Shown here: positions 7,221 through 16,554 of the stretch, one piece after another
Position numbering within the stretch: position 1 is the stretch's first letter
How the letters are laid out: every line of letters starts with the position of its first letter
NCBI RefSeq assembly: GCF_000093085.1
Contig: NC_014219.1
Span: 2,224,384 to 2,288,383 of the forward strand
Origin: [Bacillus] selenitireducens MLS10
GTDB lineage: Bacteria; Bacillota; Bacilli; Bacillales; Salisediminibacteriaceae
Direction: 5' to 3'
DNA length: 64,000 bases
Program-made: the position numbers and the translations under genes
Notes under the pieces: model-generated
The model's database searches: none
Told to the model about the DNA's origin: nothing
Seen by the model: only the letters and a program-made list of their open reading frames with translations

Positions 7221-8063
7221 GCCAGTCATTTGTTTCTTGTAGCGTTCAAAGGCGGATACAAGGCTGTCCGTTACAGGCCGGATATCCGGATAGTGGGTTT
7301 CGCCAAAAGCCCGGACAGGGAGCACTTCCATCGTTGTGCTGGTAATGAACACTTCGTCTGCCTGGCTGTATTCATTCACATCCACTTTCGTTTCATGCAC
7401 CGTTACACCTAGCTCTTTTGCCAGTCGGATCACAACGTCTCGCGTAATGCCATGTAAAATATCCCGCTCTGGCGGATACGTGTATAACGCTCCATTGATC
7501 ACAGCGAAAATATTACTTGAGGAGCCTTCTTTGACGATTCCCTCGTCGACATAGATGCTTTCATGACATTCTGATTCTTGTGCTTTTTGTTTGGCCATGA
7601 CATTCGACAGCAGATTTAACGATTTAATGTAACAGTTTTTCCATCTGTCTTCTTCAACGGGAAGGAGTGCAGCCCCTTGTTTTTTCAGGTCCGCTGATAC
7701 AGTGCGTGCCTCTTTAATCACCATAGCCAGTATCGATTCCTGAGGCTTGGGGAATGCGTGATTTCTCGGTGAGTTTCCGCGGCTCACTTGCAGGTAGATC
7801 TCTGCTTCAGGGATTGCCGCACGTTTGAGACCTTCATTGATTAAGGCCGTCAGTTCCTCCCTTTGAAAGGGCAGAGGCATACGAATCGCCTCTGCACTCC
7901 TTTCAAGTCTGTCGAGGTGAGCATGATACTCAAACGGGTTTCCTTCATAAACCCGAATGACTTCATAGATCCCGTCACCAAACTGGTGTGCGCGGTCCTG
8001 GATGGGAATGGCTCTGTCGTTCACGTCTATAAATGAATCCTTGTAGTAAGCGATATGTGGCAT
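7212..8063 (-). CDS. dat: D-amino acid (D-alanine) aminotransferase
   Basis: The 283-residue protein is a fold-type IV PLP aminotransferase of the usual Dat length. The PLP lysine is in CYIKSLNLLSNV near residue 145, the same context as Bacillus D-amino acid aminotransferases. FGDGIYEVIRVYEG near residue 28 and VKEGSSSNIFAV are further family marks. It interconverts D-alanine and alpha-keto acids to supply D-glutamate for peptidoglycan. GGAGGG precedes the ATG. It starts 19 bp after valS with no terminator between, so it should be transcribed from the valS promoter under T-box control, which is an unusual partner for a valine tRNA synthetase. Branched-chain transaminases are related, but the active-site sequence favours Dat. 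Confidence 0.92.
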   Translation of the reverse strand: MPHIAYYKDSFIDVNDRAIPIQDRAHQFGDGIYEVIRVYEGNPFEYHAHLDRLERSAEAIRMPLPFQREELTALINEGLKRAAIPEAEIYLQVSRGNSPRNHAFPKPQESILAMVIKEARTVSADLKKQGAALLPVEEDRWKNCYIKSLNLLSNVMAKQKAQESECHESIYVDEGIVKEGSSSNIFAVINGALYTYPPERDILHGITRDVVIRLAKELGVTVHETKVDVNEYSQADEVFITSTTMEVLPVRAFGETHYPDIRPVTDSLVSAFERYKKQMTGKL

Positions 8064-8082
8064 GATCGGGTCCCTCCACTGC

Positions 8083-10722
8083 TCAGTTTTTTAATTCGTG
8101 AATGCGGGCCTGAACTTTTTCGCGCTGTTCGAGATAATCTTGTTCCTTCGCTTTTTCAGCGTCGACGACGTTTTGAGGTGCTTTTGCGACAAACCCTTCG
8201 TTTCCGAGCTTCTTTTGAACCCTTGTCACCTCATCATCCAGACGTTTTAACTCCTGTTCAAGGCGCTTGACTTCCTCCTCGAGATCCAATAAGCCAGCAA
8301 GGGGCATATACAGCTCGACGCCGGAGAGGACAGAGCTCATCGATTTTTCCGGTGCAATGAGGTCAGTGGCCATATCGAGCTCACTTGGGTTACAGAACTT
8401 CCGGATATATGCTTCGCCCCGTTTCAGTTGATCCAGCACGGCAGGATTGTTCGCATTGATTTTTAGTTCAATCCCTTTACTTGGTGCCACATTCAGTTCT
8501 GAACGCGTATTTCGTACGGATCGGATGATCTCCTGGATCAGCTCCATATCCTTTAATGACTGCGGATGGGCAAGACCCTCCGAAGCTTCGGGCCACGGGG
8601 CAATTGAGATGGAATCCCCCTCATGCGGTAAATGCTGCCAGACTTCTTCTGTGATAAACGGCATAAACGGATGCAGGAGTCGCATCGTTCTGTCGAGTAC
8701 ATAGGCAAGTACGGAGCGTGTTGTCTTTTTCTGCTCCTCATCGTCTCCGTTCAGTGGCAATTTCGCCATCTCGATGTACCAGTCACAGAAGTCGTCCCAG
8801 ATGAAGTTGTACAGAGCACGTCCGACTTCACCGAATTCATAGGCATCTATGAATTTTGTCGTATGTGCGATGGTGTCATGCAAGCGGGTCAGGATCCACT
8901 CATCGGCAATGGTTTTCCTGCCGGTAATATCGATCTCCTCGTAGGTCATGTCTCCGATATTCATCAAGGCAAACCGTGATGCGTTCCAGATTTTATTTCC
9001 GAAGTTCCAGTTTGCTTCGACTTTCTCCCAGAAGAAACGGAGATCATTGCCCGGGGTGCTCCCGGTACTGAGGAAGAAGCGGAGTGCATCCGCCCCGTAC
9101 TTGTCGATGACGTCCATCGGGTCAACGCCGTTTCCGAGTGACTTGCTCATCTTACGCCCTTCACTGTCACGGACAAGTCCGTGGATCAGGACATCTTTAA
9201 AGGGTCTTCTTTCGGTAAAGTGCTGTCCTTGGAAGATCATTCTCGCTACCCAGAAATAAATGATGTCATAGCCAGTGACAAGGGCATCAGTAGGGTAGTA
9301 GCGATTAAAATCTTCCGCTTCTTCATTTGGCCAGCCCATTGTCGAGAACGGCCAGAGTGCCGAACTGAACCAGGTGTCAAGGACATCTTCGTCCTGTTCC
9401 CAGTTCTCAGCGTCTTCCGGTGCTGTTCGTCCCACGTACAGCTCACCGGTCTCTTTATGGAACCAGGCCGGGATTCGGTGTCCCCACCAGAGCTGCCTTG
9501 AAATACACCAGTCCCGGATATTCTCAATCCAATGGAGGTAGGTTTTTTCAAATCGCTCCGGAACAAAATGGACCTTGTCTTCCCCTTTTTGAAGTTCAAT
9601 GGCCTGCTCTGCGAGTGGCCCCATTTTGACAAACCATTGCGTGGACAGATACGGTTCAACAACGGCTCCGCTTCGCTCAGAGTGACCGACACTGTGAGAA
9701 TGGTCTTCAATCTTAAAGAGCGTTCCGTCCGCCTGCAAGTCGGCGACGAGCTGCTTGCGGCACTCAAACCGGTCCATTCCTGCATATTTCCCTGCCCGTT
9801 CGTTCATTTTCCCGCCTTCATCCATGACGAGAACCCGTTCAAGATCATGACGGTTTCCAATCTCAAAGTCGTTTGGATCGTGGGCAGGTGTGATCTTAAC
9901 TGCTCCTGAGCCAAATTCCATATCGACGTAGTCATCGGCAACAATTTCTATTTCTCTTCCGACAATCGGAAGGATCACTTTCTTTCCGATCAGGTGCTGA
10001 TACCGCTCATCTTTTGGATGAACGGCCACAGCCGTATCCCCAAGCATGGTCTCAGGACGGGTTGTTGCAATCTCGATCGATCCTTCCCCATCCGCAAGCG
10101 GGTAACGCATATGATAGAACGCGCCCTGCACATCTTTATAAATGACTTCAATATCAGACAGGGCCGTCTTCGTATCAGGGTCCCAGTTAATAATGTACTC
10201 TCCGCGGTAAATCAGACCTTCTTCATAGAGGCGGACGAAGACTTCTTTGACAGCTTCGGATAATCCGTCATCAAGGGTGAAACGTTCCTTGGAATAGTCA
10301 AGAGACAGGCCCATTTTGGCCCATTGGGAGCGGATGAATCCTGCGTACTCTTCTTTCCACGCCCACGACTGCTCCAAGAACTTCTCCCGTCCTAGATCGT
10401 GCCGTGATACGCCTTCCTCTCTCAGTTTCCCTTCGACCTTGGCCTGGGTTGCAATGCCGGCATGGTCCATTCCGGGGAGCCAGAGTGCATCATATCCCTG
10501 CATACGCTTCACGCGAATGAGAATATCCTGTAACGTTGTATCCCATGCGTGGCCAAGGTGCAATTTCCCTGTGACATTCGGTGGCGGAATGACGATGGTA
10601 TAAGGTTCTTTGTTTTTGTCTCCTGTCGCTTCGAAATACTTTCCCTTCACCCAGTAGTCATACCATTTGGCTTCTGTTGCTGCCGGGTCATATTTGGGCG
10701 GCATGTTGGTTTCCTGATTCAT
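8083..10722 (-). CDS. valS: Valine-tRNA ligase
   Basis: The 879-residue enzyme matches bacterial ValS (about 880). It has the class I signature [14 protein letters not shown] (HLGH as HIGH), the KMSKS loop in [11 protein letters not shown] near residue 525, the editing (CP1) domain with [13 protein letters not shown], and a C-terminal coiled coil from about residue 815 ([18 protein letters not shown]). It charges tRNA-Val and edits mischarged threonine. AGGAGGAA precedes the start. A T-box leader with its own promoter lies immediately upstream. Confidence 0.98.
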   Translation of the reverse strand: MNQETNMPPKYDPAATEAKWYDYWVKGKYFEATGDKNKEPYTIVIPPPNVTGKLHLGHAWDTTLQDILIRVKRMQGYDALWLPGMDHAGIATQAKVEGKLREEGVSRHDLGREKFLEQSWAWKEEYAGFIRSQWAKMGLSLDYSKERFTLDDGLSEAVKEVFVRLYEEGLIYRGEYIINWDPDTKTALSDIEVIYKDVQGAFYHMRYPLADGEGSIEIATTRPETMLGDTAVAVHPKDERYQHLIGKKVILPIVGREIEIVADDYVDMEFGSGAVKITPAHDPNDFEIGNRHDLERVLVMDEGGKMNERAGKYAGMDRFECRKQLVADLQADGTLFKIEDHSHSVGHSERSGAVVEPYLSTQWFVKMGPLAEQAIELQKGEDKVHFVPERFEKTYLHWIENIRDWCISRQLWWGHRIPAWFHKETGELYVGRTAPEDAENWEQDEDVLDTWFSSALWPFSTMGWPNEEAEDFNRYYPTDALVTGYDIIYFWVARMIFQGQHFTERRPFKDVLIHGLVRDSEGRKMSKSLGNGVDPMDVIDKYGADALRFFLSTGSTPGNDLRFFWEKVEANWNFGNKIWNASRFALMNIGDMTYEEIDITGRKTIADEWILTRLHDTIAHTTKFIDAYEFGEVGRALYNFIWDDFCDWYIEMAKLPLNGDDEEQKKTTRSVLAYVLDRTMRLLHPFMPFITEEVWQHLPHEGDSISIAPWPEASEGLAHPQSLKDMELIQEIIRSVRNTRSELNVAPSKGIELKINANNPAVLDQLKRGEAYIRKFCNPSELDMATDLIAPEKSMSSVLSGVELYMPLAGLLDLEEEVKRLEQELKRLDDEVTRVQKKLGNEGFVAKAPQNVVDAEKAKEQDYLEQREKVQARIHELKN

Positions 10723-10811
10723 ACAAAATTCCTCCTATGGTCATAATAAGCTTCATGTCAAAACGTAATGTGCGGGCAAAGCAGCTGTTCACACCGGCCT
10801 GTTGATCATAC

Positions 10812-10847
10812 AAAAAAGTCTCCGTCCTTCTGATAAAGGACGAAGAC
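10812..10847 (-). terminator. T-box terminator hairpin
   Basis: GTCTTCGTCCTTT and AAGGACGGAGAC (minus strand, 10818-10847) form the stem, followed by TTTTTT at 10812-10817. The 5' arm directly follows the T-box sequence, as expected for mutually exclusive folds. Confidence 0.9.
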
Positions 10848-11085
10848 TGTTGTCTCGCGGTACCACCTTTGTTTATACGTCACTTATACAGAAACGTATA
10901 CACTTTCGGCACGATAACGGTGCTCAACCGGTCACTGCTACTGTTGATGGTTCACAATGACAACTCCAGGGCTACCTTCCATCCGTTTCTTCCGGGAAAA
11001 CCTCGCAGCGATTCTTTTGAACCGGTTCTCCTCTCTGACGGGATCGGGATGTACTCCTCCCCTTCTTCGTTTGACTATGATTCTA
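10812..11085 (-). promoter_or_regulatory. T-box riboswitch leader of valS
   Basis: The minus-strand leader carries the conserved T-box AGGTGGTACCGCGAGA at 10853-10868, preceded by a long structured stem I region and followed by a terminator hairpin. Uncharged tRNA-Val would stabilise the antiterminator. A GTC at 10959-10961 on the 3' side of stem I is a plausible valine specifier codon, but I did not fold the stem to prove it. Confidence 0.93.
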
Positions 11086-11091
11086 CTCCGT

Positions 11092-11120
11092 ATTTTACTA
11101 TGCTGTTCCATGAGAATCAA
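11092..11120 (-). promoter_or_regulatory. Predicted sigma-A promoter of valS-dat
   Basis: TTGATT (11115-11120) and TAAAAT (11092-11097) with a 17-bp spacer on the minus strand, placing the transcript start at the beginning of the T-box leader. Confidence 0.65.
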
Positions 11121-11133
11121 CTGTAGCCGGGGA

Positions 11134-12435
11134 TTATTTTTCTTTTTGGGACAGGGTCAACGCCTGTCGAATTCCCTCTTTGAAAGAGAATTTTCCATAC
11201 ATCAGTACCCCGCCTTTGTAAATCCGCGCTGCAATGACATTGGCTACGATGGCACTGAGGATGAGAATCCCGGTAATCAGTGCAATTTCCCATCCCGGTA
11301 TCGGCGTCATACCGATCCTTAAAAACAGCAGCTGTGGCGTGAAGAAGGGAATATAGGACAGCCATTGAATAAACGTGGCCTCTGGTGCATTCAAACCGAA
11401 AATACTGACGAAAAAAGCAATCATCGCGAGGAAGATTAACGGCTGAATGGCCTGGTTGACTTCTTCTGCTCTGCTGACGAGCGCACCAAGCATCGCAGAA
11501 AGTCCGCCGTAAAGCAGGTAACCGAGAACGATCATCAGTATTGCATAGCCAAGTAGCGAATAATCAATCATTTCTGTCAGAAACGTCTGAATCTCATCCT
11601 GACCACTCAAATAAACCCCTGTTATGGCAGCGCCGATAATCGCACCGATGTTGATTATCCCGGCAAAACCGATTCCGGCCAGTTTACCAAACATCTGAGT
11701 AACAGGATTAATGCTTGAGACAATCAACTCCATGACTCTGGAGGATTTTTCTGTTGCGATTTCTGTTGCGATCATACTGCCAAAGAGTATCACAATCATA
11801 TAGATGGCAAACACAAGGACGTAGACCATCCAGTAGGACTGCATATATGAATCCATGGTTTGGATTTCGCCTGCCGCTTCCGGAAGCGCCTCTTCCTCAA
11901 ACTGAATGGCACCGGTTAATATGGCTTCTTCCCGTTCACTGAGGGACAGTTGGCTCATGACGTACATGTCCCGGGCCTGATTCAGATCCTGCTGAACATT
12001 CTGTGCGATTCTGAAATCAGCGCCCTCTCCGAAGAAGGTGACCTCAAGGTCAGCAGCATCTCCTTGGATATGAAGGACGCCTTCAGGAGTGCCTGTTTCT
12101 TCATCTTCTTCTTCAGAGACTTTGTCCATAGCATTGTCGAGGGAGAGTCCGGGTTCAGATTCATAGCTGAAATAGCCTGTCATCTCCGTGAGCATCATGG
12201 CCAGCGTTTCGGATTGCTCGCCGTCTTCATCCAGGCTTTCATCGACGACATAGATGACTTCCTGTGGCATTTCTTCTCCATTCGGTTCACCCGCCGTGTC
12301 ACGGTCTATGAAATAGCCTACGGCCGTAAAACCTGCAATGATCCCGATCATCATAATCAAGGTTGTAATAATGAATGATTTCGATTTGATCCGCTGCATC
12401 GCCGTATGATTAAAGGTTGTCCAAAAATTATGCAT
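11134..12435 (-). CDS. ABC-2 type exporter permease (YhaP/NatB-like)
   Basis: The 433-residue permease has an N-terminal membrane helix (SFIITTLIMMIGIIAGFTAV) and a large extracytoplasmic domain of about 150 mostly acidic residues. A C-terminal block of five or six helices starts near YWMVYVLVFAIYMIVILFGS. This is the ABC-2 permease layout of YhaP and NatB, whose cargo is a sodium ion, drug or peptide in different cases. The start is the ATG at 12435, after GGAGGAG with 7-nt spacing; it overlaps the stop of the ATPase gene by 8 nt. The ATPase-permease pair forms a complete exporter. Confidence 0.85.
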   Translation of the reverse strand: MHNFWTTFNHTAMQRIKSKSFIITTLIMMIGIIAGFTAVGYFIDRDTAGEPNGEEMPQEVIYVVDESLDEDGEQSETLAMMLTEMTGYFSYESEPGLSLDNAMDKVSEEEDEETGTPEGVLHIQGDAADLEVTFFGEGADFRIAQNVQQDLNQARDMYVMSQLSLSEREEAILTGAIQFEEEALPEAAGEIQTMDSYMQSYWMVYVLVFAIYMIVILFGSMIATEIATEKSSRVMELIVSSINPVTQMFGKLAGIGFAGIINIGAIIGAAITGVYLSGQDEIQTFLTEMIDYSLLGYAILMIVLGYLLYGGLSAMLGALVSRAEEVNQAIQPLIFLAMIAFFVSIFGLNAPEATFIQWLSYIPFFTPQLLFLRIGMTPIPGWEIALITGILILSAIVANVIAARIYKGGVLMYGKFSFKEGIRQALTLSQKEK

Positions 12436-13330
12436 GACGGTCTCCTCCCATCTGATCAATAAAGATTTCGTGAAGGGACGGATCATTCACGGTAAACCGT
12501 CTGGCAAAACCTCTTGAAGCAACCTCGGTAAAGATCTGTTTGGCGGTTTCTTCACTTTCCACTACTGCATTTACGCCAAGCTTGGTTTCATTGACTTGCT
12601 CGACGCCCTGAATCTCATGGAGGAAATCGAGAGGGAAATCAGCTTCCACCGTGATGCTCTTCATGCCGTAATTGCGTTTGATATCCTTTAAATTCCCTTG
12701 AAGGAGTGCTTTCCCGTGCTTCAGCATGACCAGATCATCGCATAATTCTTCGACATTGTGCATTTGATGACTTGAAAATACGATGGTTGTTCCCTGCTTT
12801 TGAAGATCGAGTACGGCTTCTTTCAGCATATCCGCATTCACGGGATCAAGTCCGCTGAACGGTTCATCAAGAATCAGCAGCTCCGGATTATGTAAGACTG
12901 AAGCCATAAACTGAATTTTTTGCTGGTTGCCCTTCGAGAGTTCCTCCACCCGTTTATTTTCATACTCTTCAATTTGAAAGCGCCCAAGCCAGTGGCGCAA
13001 TTCTTTGACGATCTCTGTTTTATTCATCTGTTTGAGACGCATCAGATAAATCATCTGTTCTTTGACTGTCAGTTTCGGAAAGAGTCCACGCTCTTCGGGG
13101 AGGTACCCGACCAGGGCAGTCCGTTTGTAACTGAGACGTTCTCCCATCCACTTCGCTGTTCCTCCGCTCGGATCAAGCAGACCAAGGATCATCCGAAATG
13201 ACGTGGTCTTCCCTGCCCCATTTGCTCCGAGCATGCCGAACATCTGACCTTTTCCGATCTCAAATGATAAATCATTGACGGCGTTCGTTCCAGCGAATGT
13301 TTTTGACAGCCGTTCGATCTGAAGACTCAT
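12428..13330 (-). CDS. ABC transporter ATP-binding protein (YhaQ/NatA-like)
   Basis: The 300-residue ATPase carries Walker A GANGAGKTT, a Q-loop region, the signature LSKGNQQK (a variant of LSGGQ seen in NatA/YhaQ), Walker B LLILDEPFSGLD and the switch histidine FSSHQMHNVEEL. A C-terminal extension of about 80 residues follows the nucleotide-binding domain, as in other YhaQ proteins. It powers the permease encoded immediately downstream with an 8-nt overlap. Substrate unknown. Confidence 0.9.
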   Translation of the reverse strand: MSLQIERLSKTFAGTNAVNDLSFEIGKGQMFGMLGANGAGKTTSFRMILGLLDPSGGTAKWMGERLSYKRTALVGYLPEERGLFPKLTVKEQMIYLMRLKQMNKTEIVKELRHWLGRFQIEEYENKRVEELSKGNQQKIQFMASVLHNPELLILDEPFSGLDPVNADMLKEAVLDLQKQGTTIVFSSHQMHNVEELCDDLVMLKHGKALLQGNLKDIKRNYGMKSITVEADFPLDFLHEIQGVEQVNETKLGVNAVVESEETAKQIFTEVASRGFARRFTVNDPSLHEIFIDQMGGDRHA

Positions 13331-13450
13331 GCATTTTCATCCTTTCTGTATCGGTTTTCGATATTGTAAACTGAAACCTCCTCATCGATCTTACCATGAT
13401 TTGTGAATCTTACATGAGGCAATATGCTGAATACCCATCTGTTCCAGCCA

Positions 13451-13480
13451 TATAAAAGATACCTCCGTATACATACGGAA
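13451..13480 (-). terminator. Weak hairpin downstream of the hypothetical gene at 13502
   Basis: On the minus strand TCCGTA-TGTA-TACGGA (13464-13479) is followed by GGTATCTTTTATA. The stem is short, so termination is likely but incomplete. Confidence 0.4.
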
Positions 13481-13501
13481 GCATCTGTCAAAAGGTTCAC
13501 C

Positions 13502-13870
13502 TTACAGAAATTTTTTTTCTTCAATCATTTTCAGCCCTGATTGCTTTTTCAGCCAGTTGATCACACGTCCGCGTTGTTTGCGGAAGACGGTCGTCGGTAT
13601 GCCGGATGATTCGATGGTCAAACTGAGAAGTCCATCTTTAATGACAATCGTCTCGTCCGGCTTGGGATGCCAAACGTCCATGACGGACAAATCGCGGTCG
13701 TGGATTACTTCGATGAAATAGCCTTTGTTCCCCTGCCCGGCAAAATAAACAGCGCCTTTAATCCCTTTTCTTGATGCCGAAACCACGAAGTCTGTACTTC
13801 CACCATTTGCTTCAAACCAGTCTCTGATCAACTTCTCGTGATTGCTTGTCTGTTTTTTCTGATGATCCAT
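13502..13870 (-). CDS. Hypothetical protein, 122 aa, coupled to the DUF4349 lipoprotein gene
   Basis: I do not recognise this family. The protein is soluble, with no signal peptide or membrane helix. It appears to be a compact alpha/beta fold with several short strand-like stretches (GAVYFAGQ, GYFIEVIH, ETIVIKDGLLSLTIES) and a basic tail. AGGAG lies 9 nt before the ATG at 13870, which is preferred to the overlapping TTG at 13879. The gene begins just after the stop of the DUF4349 gene (6 nt apart), so the two are one transcription unit. That spacing suggests a linked role, but no function can be given. Confidence 0.7.
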   Translation of the reverse strand: MDHQKKQTSNHEKLIRDWFEANGGSTDFVVSASRKGIKGAVYFAGQGNKGYFIEVIHDRDLSVMDVWHPKPDETIVIKDGLLSLTIESSGIPTTVFRKQRGRVINWLKKQSGLKMIEEKKFL

Positions 13871-13875
13871 CCCGA

Positions 13876-14808
13876 TCAACTCCTGCTTTCATGATCCTCA
13901 TTGTTTCCTTTTTCGACATCGTTCTTCAATTTCCTTCTTTTAAAGAACCAGAACAAAATGCCGATAGCGATCAGCGGTACGAAAATCGGTGAAAATCCTA
14001 TAACGAATACCGCAAGTCCGGAAGCGGCACTCATCAGGCCATTCAGTGTCCCCATGAGCTGATCTGTAGCCCGGTCCCATGTATTCAGTGTTTCTCGGTC
14101 CTGAAGTTGTGCTTCTTCGCGCTCGGAAATCTCAATATGCAAGGTTCCGTAGTCCACGCGGTTATCGAGATAATTGATCCGTCCCTGAATGGACTCGATT
14201 TCCTGCTGGATATCGGTCAGCTGATTGGAGACGTCCAATAAAGCTTCCGTGCTGTCCGCCTCTTCCATAAACGTCAATAGTCTCTCTTCCACGGTTTGTT
14301 GGGTTCGCAGTCGTGACTCGAGATCGACATATTCCTCTGTCACATCACGTCCTCTTGTCTGCTCTTCAATCACTTCTGCACCTGTATCACCAATTCTGTC
14401 AATAAAGGAGAAGAAGTCATTCACAGGAACCCTGACGACCATGTGGCCCAACGGTAATCGATCATCACCTGATTGTCGTGTTGATGATTCGATCAGGTAA
14501 CCACCCGCTTCTTCAGTCTGTCTTTCAATGGCAGAGACGGTTTCCTGATAGTTCGTCGTCTCTAAATAAAGATCTCCTTCGTATATGATGAGACGGTCGT
14601 TCGTATTGGCGTCTTCTTGAACGCTTTCTTCTGTCTGATCCCCGGCGACCTCAACGTCGTCTGTGGCCATATTCTGTTCGGTTTCCTCGGTGACCGGCAT
14701 ATCCTGATCATCGTTACTCGTGTTCGCATCCTCATCACTTCCACTGCAGGCTCCTGTTATGACTAAAGACAAAACACTGATTACGATGAATCTGATCCAT
14801 ATCTGCAT
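13876..14808 (-). CDS. DUF4349 domain lipoprotein
   Basis: The 310-residue protein starts with a lipoprotein signal peptide and lipobox VITGAC (cysteine near residue 21). An acidic linker leads to a DUF4349 domain from about residue 72 (IYEGDLYLETTNYQETVSAI). A coiled-coil stretch (QQEIESIQGRINYLDNRV) and a single C-terminal membrane helix (GLAVFVIGFSPIFVPLIAIG) with a basic end follow. It would be anchored at both ends in the outer face of the membrane. Function of DUF4349 is not established. GGAGGAA stands before the ATG. The soluble hypothetical gene follows in the same operon. Confidence 0.85.
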   Translation of the reverse strand: MQIWIRFIVISVLSLVITGACSGSDEDANTSNDDQDMPVTEETEQNMATDDVEVAGDQTEESVQEDANTNDRLIIYEGDLYLETTNYQETVSAIERQTEEAGGYLIESSTRQSGDDRLPLGHMVVRVPVNDFFSFIDRIGDTGAEVIEEQTRGRDVTEEYVDLESRLRTQQTVEERLLTFMEEADSTEALLDVSNQLTDIQQEIESIQGRINYLDNRVDYGTLHIEISEREEAQLQDRETLNTWDRATDQLMGTLNGLMSAASGLAVFVIGFSPIFVPLIAIGILFWFFKRRKLKNDVEKGNNEDHESRS

Positions 14809-14864
14809 GGTGATTCCTCCTTCTGTTTACTTAGACGAGGTAAACAGCGTTTTGTTTCAATGGA

Positions 14865-14893
14865 TTGACAAGTATGTCACACCGTGATACAGT
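14865..14893 (+). promoter_or_regulatory. Predicted promoter of the PadR-DUF2812 operon
   Basis: A perfect TTGACA (14865-14870) and TACAGT (14888-14893) with a 17-bp spacer. The spacer contains the imperfect dyad TGTCACACCGTGATACA, a candidate autoregulatory operator. Confidence 0.6.
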
Positions 14894-14904
14894 TTCAACA
14901 TGAT

Positions 14905-14916
14905 ACGTCGCGACGT
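14905..14916. promoter_or_regulatory. 12-bp perfect palindrome, candidate PadR operator
   Basis: ACGTCGCGACGT lies between the predicted -10 box and the ribosome binding site of the padR gene. PadR repressors commonly bind palindromes at their own promoters; binding here is inference. Confidence 0.4.
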
Positions 14917-14940
14917 GACATATTAAAAGGAGGAGTTCGA

Positions 14941-15285
14941 GTGGGAAACGATCCTGACAAAAAAATCATGAAGAAGTATCAGCCTCTTTCTGAAACGGCC
15001 TTTTATATCCTGCTCAGTCTTATGGTTGCCGACAGGCATGGCTACGGCATCAGCAAACATGTGGAAAGTCTGACAGACGGCCGGATCACACTCGGATCCG
15101 GTACGATATACGGGACGCTGACGAAAATGCTCAAAGACGGGATCGTGACTGTCTATGCGGACGGAGACCGAAAAAAAACCTATGAAATCACGCCTCTCGG
15201 CAAACGTATTTTCTATCATGAACAAAGCCGCCTGAAAGAGGTCTATGAACATTCTTTGATCATTGGAGGTAATAACGATGAATAA
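14941..15285 (+). CDS. PadR family transcriptional regulator
   Basis: The 114-residue protein has the PadR winged-helix domain. It carries the helix LSETAFYILLSLMVADRHGYGI, the recognition region LGSGTIYGTLTKMLKDG and the wing DGDRKKTYEITPLGK. AAAGGAGG lies about 7 nt before a GTG at 14941, so that GTG is the start rather than the upstream in-frame ATG. The gene overlaps the next by 8 nt. PadR-DUF2812 pairs are common in Firmicutes, where the regulator is thought to control its membrane partner. The signal is unknown. Confidence 0.9.
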   Translation: MGNDPDKKIMKKYQPLSETAFYILLSLMVADRHGYGISKHVESLTDGRITLGSGTIYGTLTKMLKDGIVTVYADGDRKKTYEITPLGKRIFYHEQSRLKEVYEHSLIIGGNNDE

Positions 15286-16474
15286 ACACTCTTATAAGAG
15301 GGTCTGCCGCCCATTTTGGAGCTATGCCATTCACCGCACGGAAGCGTGGCTTGAAGCGATGGCCGCAAGAGGCATGCACCTGCAGTCCTTTAACCGGTTT
15401 ACAAGCAGCTTTTCATTTATTGCAGGAAAAGAAGCCTCTCTTACATACCGGATCCATCGAACTGAACAGAGAGCACTTCCTTCGAAATTGAGTGAAGACG
15501 GATGGGAATCGTGTCATGTGAATGGTAAATGGGAAGTGCTGAAAAATGAATCCTATCTCCCTGGTGAGCATACGGACGTCAGCCGGGATGGCATTTTACT
15601 TCGAAACAGCCGTGTGCGCCAGGCGTGGCTGATTTTTTTCCTGATTGTCATCACCATGGCCAGTATTCAGCTATCGCTTTTGACAGTCATGTTGACGAGT
15701 CCCGGCAATATCGAAACAACGGTAGAGACGAGTCCCATGTGGCTCATCACACTGGCCGGATTCATCGTGCAGGCAGGGATCCTCTTTTCCGGGATCTATA
15801 CACTGTTTCGGATCAAGGATGAAAAGCGCGTCTTATCTGAAGATATGGCCTACCATTCTGAAGAAGAGGATCATGCCCGGGCTCTTCATCAGCGCTTTGC
15901 AAAAAGCGATGTGACAAAGTGGCGTCCCGGCTGGATGTCCTCACCTGATCGACTAAGTTCCTGGATCGAACAAAAAGCGGATGCTGGTCTGTATCTTGTC
16001 AGAGTGAGCGCCGGTGGGACACGGTTTCATTTCTCAAGAGTGAATACGGGATCTGCCGCGTGCCATGTTCAGTTTGAACGCACGGAAACCCCGGGCTCTG
16101 AATCACTGCATATGGAAAATGGCTGGGTGCCGGTTTACAAGACGAACAGCCATTTTCTGAAATGGGTGATTTGGATCAAACCTTACGATGCGAAAACAGA
16201 GACGAAACCCCGCTTTTATACGGATCACGAATCGCAATTGGCTGCTGCACGGGAACTGAGCGTGTCCCGCACATGGTTTCTTGGTCTGCTCGTTCTCCTT
16301 CAGCTCTTTGTGCTGAGTCAAACGGTACTCCGTTTGATCAACCGGCCCGAATCATGGTCTTATGGGGATTCCGTCATGATCACCCTCCTGGGTTTTGCCG
16401 TGATAATCCTTGTACAGGACATCGTACGCTGTTGGCGCTATTATCTCCGGGTCCGCCAGCTTCGTACTTCATAG
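15278..16474 (+). CDS. DUF2812 domain membrane protein
   Basis: The 398-residue protein appears to hold two DUF2812 units. One is at residues 1-90 (KRVCRPFWSYAIHRTEAWLEAMAARG) and a second, more divergent one is around 210-310 (SSPDRLSSWIEQKADAGLYL). Each is followed by a pair of membrane helices. GGAGGT lies 7 nt before the ATG at 15278; the longer TTG start at 15263 would contain the ribosome binding site and is rejected. Family members are encoded next to PadR regulators and may sense membrane stress or carry an envelope function, but no activity is proven. A strong terminator follows. Confidence 0.85.
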   Translation: MNKHSYKRVCRPFWSYAIHRTEAWLEAMAARGMHLQSFNRFTSSFSFIAGKEASLTYRIHRTEQRALPSKLSEDGWESCHVNGKWEVLKNESYLPGEHTDVSRDGILLRNSRVRQAWLIFFLIVITMASIQLSLLTVMLTSPGNIETTVETSPMWLITLAGFIVQAGILFSGIYTLFRIKDEKRVLSEDMAYHSEEEDHARALHQRFAKSDVTKWRPGWMSSPDRLSSWIEQKADAGLYLVRVSAGGTRFHFSRVNTGSAACHVQFERTETPGSESLHMENGWVPVYKTNSHFLKWVIWIKPYDAKTETKPRFYTDHESQLAAARELSVSRTWFLGLLVLLQLFVLSQTVLRLINRPESWSYGDSVMITLLGFAVIILVQDIVRCWRYYLRVRQLRTS

Positions 16475-16488
16475 CTTATTTTGTTCTT

Positions 16489-16523
16489 GGCCTGCCTGGC
16501 AACTCGGCAGGCCTCTTTCTGTT
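16489..16523 (+). terminator. Rho-independent terminator of the PadR-DUF2812 operon
   Basis: GGCCTGCC (16489-16496) pairs with GGCAGGCC (16506-16513), followed by TCTTTCTGTT. Confidence 0.75.
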
Positions 16524-16554
16524 GACTCTGTTCGCAAAAGCAGAGACGTCCTAA

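Noticed and set aside
9246-9785. Long minus-strand open frame (179 codons) inside valS
   Set aside because: It is a shadow of valS in another frame, with no ribosome binding site and no recognisable protein character.
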